Assembly: GCA_003223895.1 (NCBI GenBank)
Contig: QHXD01000020.1
Coordinates: 3,467 to 17,665 of the forward strand
DNA: 14,199 nucleotides
Source of the DNA: Acidobacteriota bacterium
GTDB lineage: Bacteria > Acidobacteriota > Terriglobia > 20CM-2-55-15
Reading direction: 5' to 3'
Positions 1 to 7,621 of the stretch are shown here, piece after piece; the first letter of the stretch is position 1; each line of letters opens with the position of its first letter. Made by a program: the position numbers and the translations under genes. The notes beneath the pieces were generated by a model, which did no database searches, was not told where the DNA came from, and worked only from the letters and a program-made list of their open reading frames with translations.

Positions 1-1336
1 CGAAGACAAACTGAGGAAAGAACGTCAGGTTGAATCCAATGAATACGATCAGCGCGGCCAGTCTGGCCCATCCCTCCGGATACATTCTTCCGCTGATTTT
101 TGGCCACCAGTTGTGAATCCCGCCGAGATACGCCACCACCATTCCACCGACCATGATGTAGTGGAAATGGGCCACGACGAAGTACGTGTCATGAAGGTGG
201 ATATCGATTGCTATCGTCGCAAGGAACAAACCCGTCAGTCCGCCGATCGTGAACAGTCCGATGAAGCCCATCGCGTAAAGCATCGGCGCGTCGTAGGAAA
301 CGGAACCTTTGTAGAGAGTGGCCGTCCAGTTGAAGACCTTGATCGCGGATGGAATCGCCACCAGGAAGCTGAGTATGGAAAACATGAGGCTTGCGTACTG
401 GGACTCACCCGCGACGAACATGTGATGTCCCCATACCAGAAATCCGATGAACGCAATGGCGAGGCTGGCAAATGCCACGAAAGAGTAGCCGAATATGCGC
501 TTGCGTGCGTGGGTCGTAATCAGTTCGCTCACCACACCCATCCCCGGCAGGATCATGATGTAAACGGCAGGATGCGAGTAGAACCAGAACAGGTGCTGGA
601 AAAGAATGGGATCTCCGCCAATGGCCGGATCGAAAATGCCCACGTGCCAGATTCGCTCGACTCCAACCAGTACCAGAGTGATCGCCAGAACCGGAGTGGC
701 CAGCACCATGATGACTGCCGTCGCGTAGTGTGACCACAAGAACAAGGGCATGCGGAACCACGTCATTCCCGGGGCTCGCATGGTGTGTATGGTCACGATG
801 AAATTCAGGCCGGTGAGGATCGAAGAGAATCCCGTAATGAAAATACCAAGGACCGTTAACACCACATGCGTGTTGCTGAACAGGCTGCTGTACGGGGTGT
901 AGAACGTCCAGCCGGTATCAACGCCTCCCGCCACGATCGCCCACAGTGTGAACACGCCGCCAATGATGTAAAGGTACCAGCTCAGCAGATTCAGGCGGGG
1001 AAATGCGAGATCGCGGGCGCCGATCATAATCGGGACAAGGAAGTTTCCAAGCACGGCAGGAATTGAGGGAATCAGAAAAAGAAAGATCATGACGATGCCA
1101 TGCATCGAAAACAGCTTGTTGTAAGTCTGGGCCTCGAAAAGATCTCCCTTCGGCGTCATCAACTCGAGACGAACCATCGTGGCGAATGCTCCGCCCAGGA
1201 AGAAGAAGAACGTGATCGACATCAGATAGAGCAGCGCTATGCGTTTGTGATCACGGGTCAACAGCCAGGACTTCCATCCGTAGCTCGCGTTGAGGTAGTG
1301 CTCGCGAGTATAAATCGCTGCCGGCATCGTACTCAT
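1..1336 (-). CDS. coxA: Cytochrome c oxidase subunit I, caa3 / A2 type (3' end outside window)
   Basis: Catalytic subunit of a haem-copper oxidase: it reduces O2 to water at the haem a3-CuB site in the inner membrane and pumps protons. 445 codons are visible; the C-terminus lies beyond base 1. The ATG at 1334-1336 follows AAGGAG (1343-1348) by 6 nt and overlaps the coxB stop as ATGA. Visible motifs: SMHG (His79, low-spin haem ligand), WGHHMF (His304/305, CuB), VVAHFHYIM (His390/392, haems), Lys333 in AIKVFNW (K-channel), Asp109 in GARDLAFPRLN (D-channel entrance). The CuB His255 and the Tyr259 that is cross-linked in this family sit in YSHPAVY. The usual HPEVY glutamate is therefore Ala, and Tyr-Ser precedes the His, which is the A2-type signature known from Rhodothermus and Thermus caa3. 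Many hydrophobic helices. Family assignment is certain; the A2 subtype rests on this motif. Confidence 0.97.
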   Translation of the reverse strand, partial: MSTMPAAIYTREHYLNASYGWKSWLLTRDHKRIALLYLMSITFFFFLGGAFATMVRLELMTPKGDLFEAQTYNKLFSMHGIVMIFLFLIPSIPAVLGNFLVPIMIGARDLAFPRLNLLSWYLYIIGGVFTLWAIVAGGVDTGWTFYTPYSSLFSNTHVVLTVLGIFITGFSSILTGLNFIVTIHTMRAPGMTWFRMPLFLWSHYATAVIMVLATPVLAITLVLVGVERIWHVGIFDPAIGGDPILFQHLFWFYSHPAVYIMILPGMGVVSELITTHARKRIFGYSFVAFASLAIAFIGFLVWGHHMFVAGESQYASLMFSILSFLVAIPSAIKVFNWTATLYKGSVSYDAPMLYAMGFIGLFTIGGLTGLFLATIAIDIHLHDTYFVVAHFHYIMVGGMVVAYLGGIHNWWPKISGRMYPEGWARLAALIVFIGFNLTFFPQFVF

Positions 1337-2286
1337 TTCGTGCTCCTTTCCGGCACCGCCGCGTTCGGTGAAAGCGACTTGATGTAGGCGATGAGCGCCA
1401 GGATCTGTTCTTCGGTGACCTGTCCCCGAAACGTCGGCATGACCGGCTGGTAGCCGGCGACGACCTTCGCCTTCGGGTCGAGGATCGATTCGCGAATATA
1501 GTTCTCGTCAAAGAGCACGGTCCGGCCGTCGGCGAGCCGAACCTGGGTACCGTACAAGCCGCCAAGTGTCGGGCAGCGCTGCCGGCGTCCGGACTCGTGA
1601 CAACTCGCACAATCCAGATCGACGAAGAGCTTCTGCCCTGCTTCAACCGGCGTCTCTGCCGTATAGCCTCCAAGCCAGGTTTGATACTCCATGTCTTCCA
1701 TGACGACGACGCGTCCGATCATCCGGGAGTGATCGGTCCCGCAGTACTCGGCACAGAAAAGATGGTACTGGCCGGGTCTTGTTGGCTGAAACCACATCGT
1801 TCTATATTGGCCTGGAACGCTGTCCTGTTTGATGCGGAATGCGGGGATGTAAAAACTGTGAATCACGTCCTGAGAAGTGTGAGTAATCTTCACGGCGCGG
1901 CCGACGGGCACATGAAGCTCATTGATTTCACGGCGTCCGTTCGGATGCTGGACTTTCCACATCCATTGCTTGCCGACAACATAGATGTCTTCGGCACCTT
2001 TGGGAGGGATCGTTTCGTCCAGGTAGAGATCCGCGCCCCATACGAACATGACCATAACCAGGATGGTGGGAACCACGCTCCAGAACAATTCGAGTCCGAG
2101 CGACTCGCTTGACTGTTCGGCTTCACGGTCCGGCCGCCGGCGGTAGCGCACGGCAAAAACGACGATGAGGACGACGATAAGAAGCGCAAAGAAGCCGCAA
2201 ACACCGGTCAGAAACCAGTAGAGTAGGTCGTAGCGTGCCGCGAACGCTGAAGCCTGTTCGGGAATGAGACGAAAACCTTCCTCCAT
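1333..2286 (-). CDS. coxB: Cytochrome c oxidase subunit II fused to cytochrome c (caa3 type)
   Basis: Electron-entry subunit of the oxidase, 317 aa. Two membrane helices (about residues 22-46 and 66-88) are followed by a periplasmic cupredoxin domain with a complete CuA site: His143 in VIHSFYIP, then Cys178, Glu180, Cys182, His186 and Met189 in CAEYCGTDHSRM. A C-terminal class I cytochrome c domain carries CASCH (Cys226, Cys229, His230), with Met283 in PVMPTF as the likely axial ligand. This fusion defines the caa3 type, in which electrons arrive directly at the attached haem c. The gene starts 1 nt after the SCO stop and its TGA overlaps the coxA ATG, so translation is probably coupled. Upstream AGAGG is a modest ribosome-binding site. 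Length and motifs are normal for the family. Confidence 0.97.
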   Translation of the reverse strand: MEEGFRLIPEQASAFAARYDLLYWFLTGVCGFFALLIVVLIVVFAVRYRRRPDREAEQSSESLGLELFWSVVPTILVMVMFVWGADLYLDETIPPKGAEDIYVVGKQWMWKVQHPNGRREINELHVPVGRAVKITHTSQDVIHSFYIPAFRIKQDSVPGQYRTMWFQPTRPGQYHLFCAEYCGTDHSRMIGRVVVMEDMEYQTWLGGYTAETPVEAGQKLFVDLDCASCHESGRRQRCPTLGGLYGTQVRLADGRTVLFDENYIRESILDPKAKVVAGYQPVMPTFRGQVTEEQILALIAYIKSLSPNAAVPERSTK

Positions 2287-2287
2287 G

Positions 2288-3049
2288 TTACGAAAACCTC
2301 TTTTTTCGCGATCCGATAACCATGAAGCTGACCAGGGCCAGAATCGTTGTTACGCCCGCTGCTCGGATCGCACGCATGATGACGATGCTGTATTTGCCCG
2401 TCGTGGCGTCGTACTGAAAGCAGTACATGAGAACGTGATCGACGAGCGATCCGATTTTTCCATTCGACGCTGCGATCAGGCTGTACCTCAGAGCCCTGGG
2501 ATCGTATTCGATTCCATAGAAGTACTGCGACACACGCCCATCCGGCGTAAGAATCACGAGGCCGCTGGTGTGTGCCCATTGTTTGGTGTAGTTGTCGTAT
2601 ATGTATCGAAACCCGATTTCGCCGGTGAGTTTCCGGATCGATTCGGGCGTTCCCGTCAGGAAGTGCCAGCCTTTGTCGGCTTCGGCTCTTCCGTAGTCAC
2701 GAACGTAATGGCGCTTCTTTTCGAGAGCCAGTTCCGGCGTCTCCTTTGGATCGATGCTGAAGGTAACGATCTGGAATTCCTTGCCGGCCGTGAATGGCAT
2801 CACGTGCAGCGCTTTCACGAGGCCGTTCAGTGCCATGCTGCACAACATGGGACACTCGTAATAAACCGGCATCAGGACGATCGGTTTGTTTCCGAGATAG
2901 CTTCCCAGGGTTACGGATTCGCCCGTCTCATCTCTGAACGAAGTCGTCGGGTCAACGATCGCATCCAGCTTCTGGTCGATGCCGATCGCTGTGAGGACCG
3001 AGTCCGGGTTCTGCAGGAGGAATAAAGAAAGTAGGAACTTCAAAGTCAT
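2288..3049 (-). CDS. SCO1/SenC-family copper chaperone, membrane anchored
   Basis: 253-aa thioredoxin-fold protein of the SCO/PrrC/SenC family, which delivers copper to, or keeps reduced, the CuA site of cytochrome oxidase subunit II. The copper-binding set is complete: Cys66 and Cys70 in YYECPMLCS, and His160 in QWAHTSG. An N-terminal hydrophobic stretch (residues 3-12) may be a short signal or anchor. A clear C-terminal membrane helix (about 222-243) ends in SRKKRFS, so the protein is probably tethered from its C-terminus, as in many SCO proteins of ACIII/caa3 loci. It lies directly upstream of coxB with a 1-nt gap, which fits a role in assembling that subunit. No good ribosome-binding site precedes the ATG; the nearest GGAG, at the end of palindrome A, is about 22 nt away, so the start is slightly uncertain. 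Confidence 0.93.
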   Translation of the reverse strand: MTLKFLLSLFLLQNPDSVLTAIGIDQKLDAIVDPTTSFRDETGESVTLGSYLGNKPIVLMPVYYECPMLCSMALNGLVKALHVMPFTAGKEFQIVTFSIDPKETPELALEKKRHYVRDYGRAEADKGWHFLTGTPESIRKLTGEIGFRYIYDNYTKQWAHTSGLVILTPDGRVSQYFYGIEYDPRALRYSLIAASNGKIGSLVDHVLMYCFQYDATTGKYSIVIMRAIRAAGVTTILALVSFMVIGSRKKRFS

Positions 3050-3067
3050 AACAATGTCCAGGTACGG

Positions 3068-3245
3068 AAGCTCCCCTCCTAAGTTAGGAGGGGTGGCCGC
3101 GCATCAAGAAATATCGCGAAGCCTCCTTTGTTGGCGCGGCCGGGGTGGTTCCCCGGCCTTCTGGAACCACCCCGTCTGCGCCGTTTCGGAACGGGATCTT
3201 TTTCTGAATGGCGCAGCCACCCCTCCTAACTTAGGAGGGGAGCTT
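3068..3245. repeat. Palindrome A: nested inverted-repeat element, first copy of a two-member family
   Basis: Fills the gap between the small membrane protein gene and SCO. Outer arms 3068-3102 and 3211-3245 (35 nt each) are complementary with one mismatch. Each arm is itself a hairpin: CCCCTCCTAA (73-82 of the 3000s) with TTAGGAGGGG (84-93), and the equivalent at 3220-3240. A further inner stem pairs 3133-3152 with 3163-3182, with only a few mismatches. The same modules (CCCCTCCT hairpin, then TGGCTGCGC-like sequence, then CGCAGACGGGGTGGT) recur in palindrome B, so the two are related copies. It has no coding capacity that looks real. The layout suggests a MITE- or REPIN-like non-autonomous element; mobility is inferred. 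Confidence 0.9.
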
Positions 3246-3273
3246 TGCAATGCTGCGACACTGTCAAGAATCC

Positions 3274-3618
3274 TCATTTCTTCTCCTGTTCGACAACCAT
3301 CTCCATGGCGCGATCGATCGGAATCCGCACCCGGCCCTGATCGCGGGAGGCCCAGCCGTAACTGTTCAAAGTCTGCCGCTCGGAGCGAAGGTACTCGGTC
3401 AGATCGGCCTGTGGAGTAATCTGCAAACGCGGTTCCGGCGGGACCGGCGAAGGCTCTTCGACCCGTGTCCGCCGGACATCACGCTGTTCGTTCTGCGCAC
3501 GATAGAGCCTAAACAGCCACCACACACCGACGTGAATGATCACGCCGGCGACGAGAAACGTTATCGCCGACCAGACGATGAGACGAAGACTGATGTCTCT
3601 GTGCTCGTGCTCACTCAT
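3274..3618 (-). CDS. Small one-helix membrane protein of ACIII/caa3 loci
   Basis: 114-aa protein with a single membrane helix (about residues 12-37) followed by a charged, proline-rich linker. Its C-terminal motif PRLQITPQADL...YGWASRDQGRVRIPIDRAM is, from memory, typical of small proteins encoded between Alternative Complex III and cytochrome oxidase genes. Its ATG overlaps the actF stop as ATGA, so it is made with the complex. It may be an accessory subunit, possibly bridging complex III and the oxidase, but nothing in the sequence shows a catalytic or metal-binding site. It is in the position where some ACIII operons have actG; I do not assign that symbol. The exact function is unknown. 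Confidence 0.85.
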   Translation of the reverse strand: MSEHEHRDISLRLIVWSAITFLVAGVIIHVGVWWLFRLYRAQNEQRDVRRTRVEEPSPVPPEPRLQITPQADLTEYLRSERQTLNSYGWASRDQGRVRIPIDRAMEMVVEQEKK

Positions 3619-4763
3619 ATGACCTTATGTGCTGCTGCGTTCGGATCGTGCAGGGGAACGAGCGGCATGGCTGCGAGCTGGCGCGCATATGCGGCCAGCC
3701 AGATGCCGCCGATTCCGACCAGCGCGAAAACATCAAGCAAGTGCACCGTCGCACGATCGCCGTAAAACGCCGGCGTAATGATCCAGAAAGTGTCTACAAC
3801 ACGCATCACCAGAACGAGGACAGCGATTGCCGCCAGCGACCCGATGCGGCGTTTCCTCGAGCGCGCAAGCAAAAGGAAAAAGGGCACAAAGAAATGAAAA
3901 GTGATCAACGCTCCCGCCACCCATTCCCAGCCATGATGGAGCCGGCTCAGGTACCACGGGACCTCTTCCGGAAGGTTTCCGGACCAGATGATCAACAATT
4001 GAGAAAACGAGAGGTATGCCCAAAGCATGACAAACGCCAGGAGCAGGTTGCCGAGATCATGAAGGTTATCAGGTAGTGACAGTCGCGAGATCGGCGCTGT
4101 GTGCGAGAGCAATGCAAGTATCGCAATCGCAAATGCGAGAGCCGAAAGAGCCTGCCCCACCATCCAGAGCATGCCGTAGATGGTCGAGTACCACTCGGGC
4201 TCCAGCGACATCGCCCAATCGAAAGCGGCGAAAGTCACCGTTAATGCGTAAACGACAAGGCCGGGCGCGCTCAGCTTCTCAAACTTTTTCACGAGCATGA
4301 CATCACCGGTACGATCCTGGACCACAGACAAGCGGTTCAACCGGTAGGTATAGAAGAGCCACACTCCGAAATAGACCACGGCGCGAAGAATCCAGAACGG
4401 AATGTTGAGATACGGCTGCTTCTGCCGCAGAGCTTCGATTTCCGCGACCTTGTCGGCATGAGACCATTCGTAAAGCTGCGGAATGCCGAACAGAATAGGT
4501 AAGAAGAAAATCGCGATTACCGGCAACGTGCGCGTTCCGGATTCGACGATGCGCCGCACCGTGAAGCCCCATGCACCACCGACAAGGTGATACAGCATCA
4601 GGAGCGGCAGGCAACCCATAGCCACGCCAAACCAGAAAAGAAACGCCCAGAGGTAGGACCGGAAAAACTGCGCGGGAGAGACGAACAATCCGATGCCGGT
4701 CAGGAGCAGGCCAACTGCTCCCGTAGTGAGCGCATACTTCCGCCAGCGTCCCAACTCGATCAT
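3615..4763 (-). CDS. actF: Alternative Complex III subunit ActF (NrfD-like membrane protein)
   Basis: 382-aa polytopic protein with about ten hydrophobic helices (roughly 12-29, 35-60, 80-98, 122-141, 168-185, 195-220, 237-262, 279-300, 307-330, 342-362), as expected for the NrfD/PsrC-like ActF subunit. In the known complex ActF sits beside ActC in the membrane and is proposed to take part in proton translocation. Recognisable segments are FDWAMSLEPEWYSTIYGM (about 181-198) and LGNLLLAFVMLWAYLSFSQLLIIWSGNLPEE (about 237-267), both characteristic of this subunit. The ATG overlaps the actE stop (ATGA) and its TGA overlaps the next ATG, so three genes are tightly coupled. The start MIELGRWRKY is fixed by this overlap. 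Confidence 0.93.
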   Translation of the reverse strand: MIELGRWRKYALTTGAVGLLLTGIGLFVSPAQFFRSYLWAFLFWFGVAMGCLPLLMLYHLVGGAWGFTVRRIVESGTRTLPVIAIFFLPILFGIPQLYEWSHADKVAEIEALRQKQPYLNIPFWILRAVVYFGVWLFYTYRLNRLSVVQDRTGDVMLVKKFEKLSAPGLVVYALTVTFAAFDWAMSLEPEWYSTIYGMLWMVGQALSALAFAIAILALLSHTAPISRLSLPDNLHDLGNLLLAFVMLWAYLSFSQLLIIWSGNLPEEVPWYLSRLHHGWEWVAGALITFHFFVPFFLLLARSRKRRIGSLAAIAVLVLVMRVVDTFWIITPAFYGDRATVHLLDVFALVGIGGIWLAAYARQLAAMPLVPLHDPNAAAHKVI

Positions 4764-5338
4764 CGTCTCTCCTGTTCCAGGCGGCGGCGCTCATCTTCGG
4801 GCACGCTGTCGAGCGTGGCCCACTGGCTGAGCTGAAGCGCGCGTATATATGCCGTTATCGCCCACCGGTCTCTAGCCGCAATTTGACTCGCATATGGAGG
4901 CATGGAGCCGAACCCATTCGTCATGACATCGAAGAAATGGCCGGGAGGCGACATGCGCATCTCGTCGCTGTGAAAGGATGCCGGCATCCGGCGGAAACCG
5001 CGGCGAGCGGCCATGCCGTTGCCGGTGCCGACGTAGTCATGACAAGGCGAGCAATAGATGTTGTAGCGCTGCTGGCCGCGCCGCAGAACCTCGGCGGTGA
5101 TTGGAAAAGGAAACCGATCGGCCGGCTTGCCGTCGATCATTCCGGTTTCGCCAAATTCGGTCTTCATGACGTAATCACGCGAGATCGTTCCAATGGGAAG
5201 CGGCCGCGCGGAAGATGAATCCGGGAAGAAGTCGCTCGCTTCCAACGGGTCATAGCGCGGCTGAGTGGCCATATTCTGCGTGCACGCGGTGGTGAGAATC
5301 GAAATGCAGATCATCACAAGTAGTCCGCACGTAGGCAA
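4760..5338 (-). CDS. actE: Alternative Complex III subunit ActE, monohaem cytochrome c lipoprotein
   Basis: Periplasmic monohaem cytochrome c of the complex; it probably passes electrons to the oxidase. With a TTG start at 5336-5338 the protein is 192 aa: a hydrophobic leader ending in a lipobox, ILTTAC (Cys19), then the haem site CSPCH (Cys96, Cys99, His100) and the likely axial Met146 in GFGSMPPYA. I chose TTG because GGAG (5346-5349) sits 7 nt upstream. The in-frame GTG (5315-5317) and ATG (5312-5314) have no ribosome-binding site and would leave almost no leader. The leader lacks the usual Arg/Lys, so the start remains uncertain. The reading frame stays open to 5578, but that part is only translation of palindrome B. 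The stop overlaps actF as ATGA. Confidence 0.9.
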   Translation of the reverse strand: MPTCGLLVMICISILTTACTQNMATQPRYDPLEASDFFPDSSSARPLPIGTISRDYVMKTEFGETGMIDGKPADRFPFPITAEVLRRGQQRYNIYCSPCHDYVGTGNGMAARRGFRRMPASFHSDEMRMSPPGHFFDVMTNGFGSMPPYASQIAARDRWAITAYIRALQLSQWATLDSVPEDERRRLEQERR

Positions 5339-5340
5339 AA

Positions 5341-5538
5341 GGGTGCTCCCCTCCTCGGAGAGGAGGGGTGGCTGCGCCATCAAAAAGATGCTGCGAAGCC
5401 ACCGAAGCGGCGCAGACGGGGTGGTCAGTTCGGCGGAACATTTCGTGTGAGCGACCACCCCGTCTGCGCGGGCTATGGTGGCTTCGCAGCTTTTCTTGGC
5501 CGCGCAGCCACCCCTCCTTTCCAAGGAGGGGAATACCC
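5341..5538. repeat. Palindrome B: nested inverted-repeat element, second copy of the family
   Basis: Fills the actD-actE gap. Two 86-nt arms, 5341-5426 and 5453-5538, are complementary over most positions around a 26-nt centre. Each arm starts with its own hairpin. On the left CCCCTCCTC pairs with GAGGAGGGG (5348-5368). On the right CCCCTCCTT pairs with AAGGAGGGG (5511-5531). The base pair that differs between the arms is compensated inside each small hairpin, which points to each arm folding by itself. Shared modules with palindrome A show the two are one family. The left end supplies the GGAG in front of actE. Confidence 0.9.
5346..5356 (-). promoter_or_regulatory. Ribosome-binding site of actE contributed by palindrome B
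   Basis: On the minus strand this reads GAGGAGGGGAG, with GGAG ending 7 nt before the TTG at 5336-5338. These purines are also the outer hairpin strand of palindrome B, so folding of the repeat in mRNA could hide the site. This is what decides the actE start chosen here. Whether it is used is inferred. Confidence 0.5.
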
Positions 5539-5555
5539 TTGCCCCTAAAACCCGC

Positions 5556-6101
5556 CTACGGCAGATCGTGTACCGCATACAGGCCCTCCGGCTTCAGGTT
5601 TTCGAGAAAGCGCCACGTTTTTTCGTGGTCGAACTTCGGATCGGTCGCTTCGATACAAAGGAAAAAGCGGTCCTGCGTCACCAGGTCGAACCGAGGTTCG
5701 TTGAACAGCGGGTGGTGCGGTTTCGGCAGACCGTTTACTGCCAGCATGCCGAAAGCGCCAAACAGTCCTCCAAAAAGGATCGTCAGTTCGAACGTGATAA
5801 CCACGAATGAGGGCCAGCTGTTGAGAGGCCGGCCCCCGATGTTGATTGGGTAATCCAGGACAGCCGAGTACCACTGCATGAATGCGCCACCGATCCCACC
5901 GATCAACGCTCCCGTCAGCACAATCAACGGCACGGGCGAGTAATGAATTCCCAGCTCTTCATGAAGACCTTCAACAGGAAACGGCGTGTATGCGTCCATT
6001 TTCCGGAATCCCTCACGCCTCGCCTGCCGGATACCTTCTTTCAATGTTTCCGAATTGGCGAACTCCACTAGAAAGCCATAAAGCAGACTCCGGGTCTTCA
6101 T
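5556..6101 (-). CDS. actD: Alternative Complex III subunit ActD (DUF3341)
   Basis: 181-aa protein of the DUF3341/ActD family, a structural membrane subunit of Alternative Complex III with no cofactor. The N-terminal soluble domain contains the characteristic LYGFLVEFANSETL and FRKMDAYTPFPVEGL segments. Two membrane helices follow (about 57-79 and 96-121), then a C-terminal soluble domain with DRFFLCIEATDPKFD. The ATG at 6099-6101 overlaps the actC stop as ATGA, and the protein then has the family's usual length and N-terminus. The frame is open upstream to 6317, but that stretch lies inside actC and is not expected to be translated. The stop is followed within 20 nt by palindrome B. Confidence 0.94.
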   Translation of the reverse strand: MKTRSLLYGFLVEFANSETLKEGIRQARREGFRKMDAYTPFPVEGLHEELGIHYSPVPLIVLTGALIGGIGGAFMQWYSAVLDYPINIGGRPLNSWPSFVVITFELTILFGGLFGAFGMLAVNGLPKPHHPLFNEPRFDLVTQDRFFLCIEATDPKFDHEKTWRFLENLKPEGLYAVHDLP

Positions 6102-7468
6102 TCGATGCTGACCTCCGGCTTGTCGATGATCTGCTTCATCTCGAAGATCGAGATCATTGGAAGCACTCGAATGAAGATAAAGAAGAGCATGATGAAGAGG
6201 CCAATCGTTCCGCCGAAGGTCGCCCAATCCCAGATCGTCGGGTAATACATGCCCCAGCTCGAAGGCAGGAAATCGCGGCTCAGGCTGACCACAATAATGA
6301 TGAAGCGCTCGAGCCACATGCCGACATTCACGACGAGCGCGATGAAAAAGATCGCCACTACATTGTTACGTACGCGCCGGGACCAAAGAGCCTGGGGAAT
6401 GACGAGATTGCACAGGATCAGGGCCCAATACAGCCAATGGTAAGGGCCGGCCGCGCGGTTGATCATCACGTATCGCTCCAGGGGGTTTGCGCTGTACCAG
6501 GCCATGAATGCTTCGATGATGTAGCTGTAGCCGACGATGAGGCCCGTGGCCAGCATCAGCTTGGCCATGTTCTGGATATGCCGCATCGTGATCAGATCCT
6601 CCAGGTGATACAGCTTCCGCAGCGGAATGGCGAGTGTCAGCACCATGGCGAATCCAGAGTAAATGGCGCCGGCCACAAAATAAGGAGGGAACATCGTTGA
6701 ATGCCATCCGGGAATGATGCTGACCGTGAAATCGAAACTCACCACCGTGTGCACGGACAAAACCAGTGGCGTTGCAAGGCCCGCAAGCAGCACGTACAGC
6801 GTTTCGTAGTTGTGCCAGTGGCGCGCCGCCCCGCGCCATCCCATGGACATGATTCCGTAAATGGCCCGCGCGTATCGGTTGCGTGCGCGGTCTCTGAAAG
6901 CGGCAAGATCGGGGATCAGTCCGATGTACCAGAAGACCAGAGAGATCGTCAGATACGTGCTCACCGCGAATACGTCCCATACCAGGGGACTGCGCCACTG
7001 TGGCCAGAGTCCCATCGTGTTCGGGTAAGGCAGCAGCCAGTAGAAGAACCATGGCCTGCCCATATGAAACATGGGAAAGATACCGGCGCAAGTCACAGCG
7101 AAGAGCGTCATCGCCTCAGCGAAGCGATTGATGGATTGGCGCCACGCCTGGTGCAGCAAGAGCAGAATTGCCGAGATCAGAGTCCCGGCATGGCCGATAC
7201 CGATCCACCAGACGAAATTGACGATGTCGAATCCCCATCCAACCGGAATGTTGATACCCCAGATTCCGACACCCCGAGCCAACAGGTAAATCAACGCAAA
7301 CAGCAGCGTCACCGATCCTATGAAACCCACACCGAACAGCAGGAACCACTCAATCGGCGCCTTGCGGTCGAGCACGATTCCGCTGATCTTTTCCGTCAGC
7401 GTCCGGTAATTATGACCGGGGCCGATGATCGGCGGCGTGTATACGGTTTCGGGCGTTTCTTCACGCAT
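6098..7468 (-). CDS. actC: Alternative Complex III subunit ActC (NrfD-like quinol-oxidising membrane subunit)
   Basis: 456-aa polytopic NrfD-family protein with about ten hydrophobic helices. In the solved complexes ActC holds the quinol site near the periplasmic face, close to the iron-sulfur clusters of ActB. Signature stretches are GFDIVNFVWWIGIGHAGTLISA (about 79-100), FPMFHMGRPWFFYWLLPYPNTMGLWPQWRSPLVWDVFAVSTY (131-172) and HTVVSFDFT (240-248). His135, Asp165 and Asp246 are candidates for the quinol/proton residues known from the family. I chose the ATG at 7466-7468 (MREETPETVYTPP) because it matches the family N-terminus. A TTG at 7484-7486 would add six residues, and neither start has a clear ribosome-binding site. 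Palindrome C lies just upstream; the stop overlaps actD. Confidence 0.94.
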   Translation of the reverse strand: MREETPETVYTPPIIGPGHNYRTLTEKISGIVLDRKAPIEWFLLFGVGFIGSVTLLFALIYLLARGVGIWGINIPVGWGFDIVNFVWWIGIGHAGTLISAILLLLHQAWRQSINRFAEAMTLFAVTCAGIFPMFHMGRPWFFYWLLPYPNTMGLWPQWRSPLVWDVFAVSTYLTISLVFWYIGLIPDLAAFRDRARNRYARAIYGIMSMGWRGAARHWHNYETLYVLLAGLATPLVLSVHTVVSFDFTVSIIPGWHSTMFPPYFVAGAIYSGFAMVLTLAIPLRKLYHLEDLITMRHIQNMAKLMLATGLIVGYSYIIEAFMAWYSANPLERYVMINRAAGPYHWLYWALILCNLVIPQALWSRRVRNNVVAIFFIALVVNVGMWLERFIIIVVSLSRDFLPSSWGMYYPTIWDWATFGGTIGLFIMLFFIFIRVLPMISIFEMKQIIDKPEVSIE

Positions 7469-7491
7469 GGCAAGACATATGGGCAAGGTTA

Positions 7492-7602
7492 TTTATGGGA
7501 ACCAGCCGCGAATTACGCGAATGACGCCAAATGGGCGCATCAAAGGATTCTTGAAGCGCCCATTTGGCGTCATTCGCGTAATTCGCGGCTGGTTCCCATA
7601 AA
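7492..7602. repeat. Palindrome C: perfect inverted repeat with 47-bp arms
   Basis: Arms 7492-7538 and 7556-7602 are exactly complementary over 47 bp, around a 17-nt centre in which TCAA and TTGA can pair further. The arms contain the motif GCGAATTACGCGAATGACGC. It fills nearly all of the actB-actC gap. No member of the A/B, D or E families is recognisable in it. In mRNA it would form a very stable hairpin between actB and actC. It has no T-rich tail, so it is not a classical terminator. Confidence 0.95.
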
Positions 7603-7621
7603 CACACCTGGTCTCGATGCA

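Noticed and set aside
113..733. Plus-strand open frame of 206 codons
   Set aside because: It is antisense to coxA, whose minus-strand translation shows all oxidase motifs; the predicted protein is full of His/Arg/Asp/Glu with no family resemblance.
2264..3025. Plus-strand open frame of 253 codons opposite SCO
   Set aside because: Shadow of the SCO gene; no recognisable domain and a composition typical of antisense reading.
5339..5578. N-terminal extension of ActE
   Set aside because: The added residues are translation of palindrome B; the lipoprotein leader begins only near 5338.
6102..6317. N-terminal extension of ActD
   Set aside because: It lies wholly inside actC in another frame; the ATG overlapping the actC stop gives the normal DUF3341 N-terminus.
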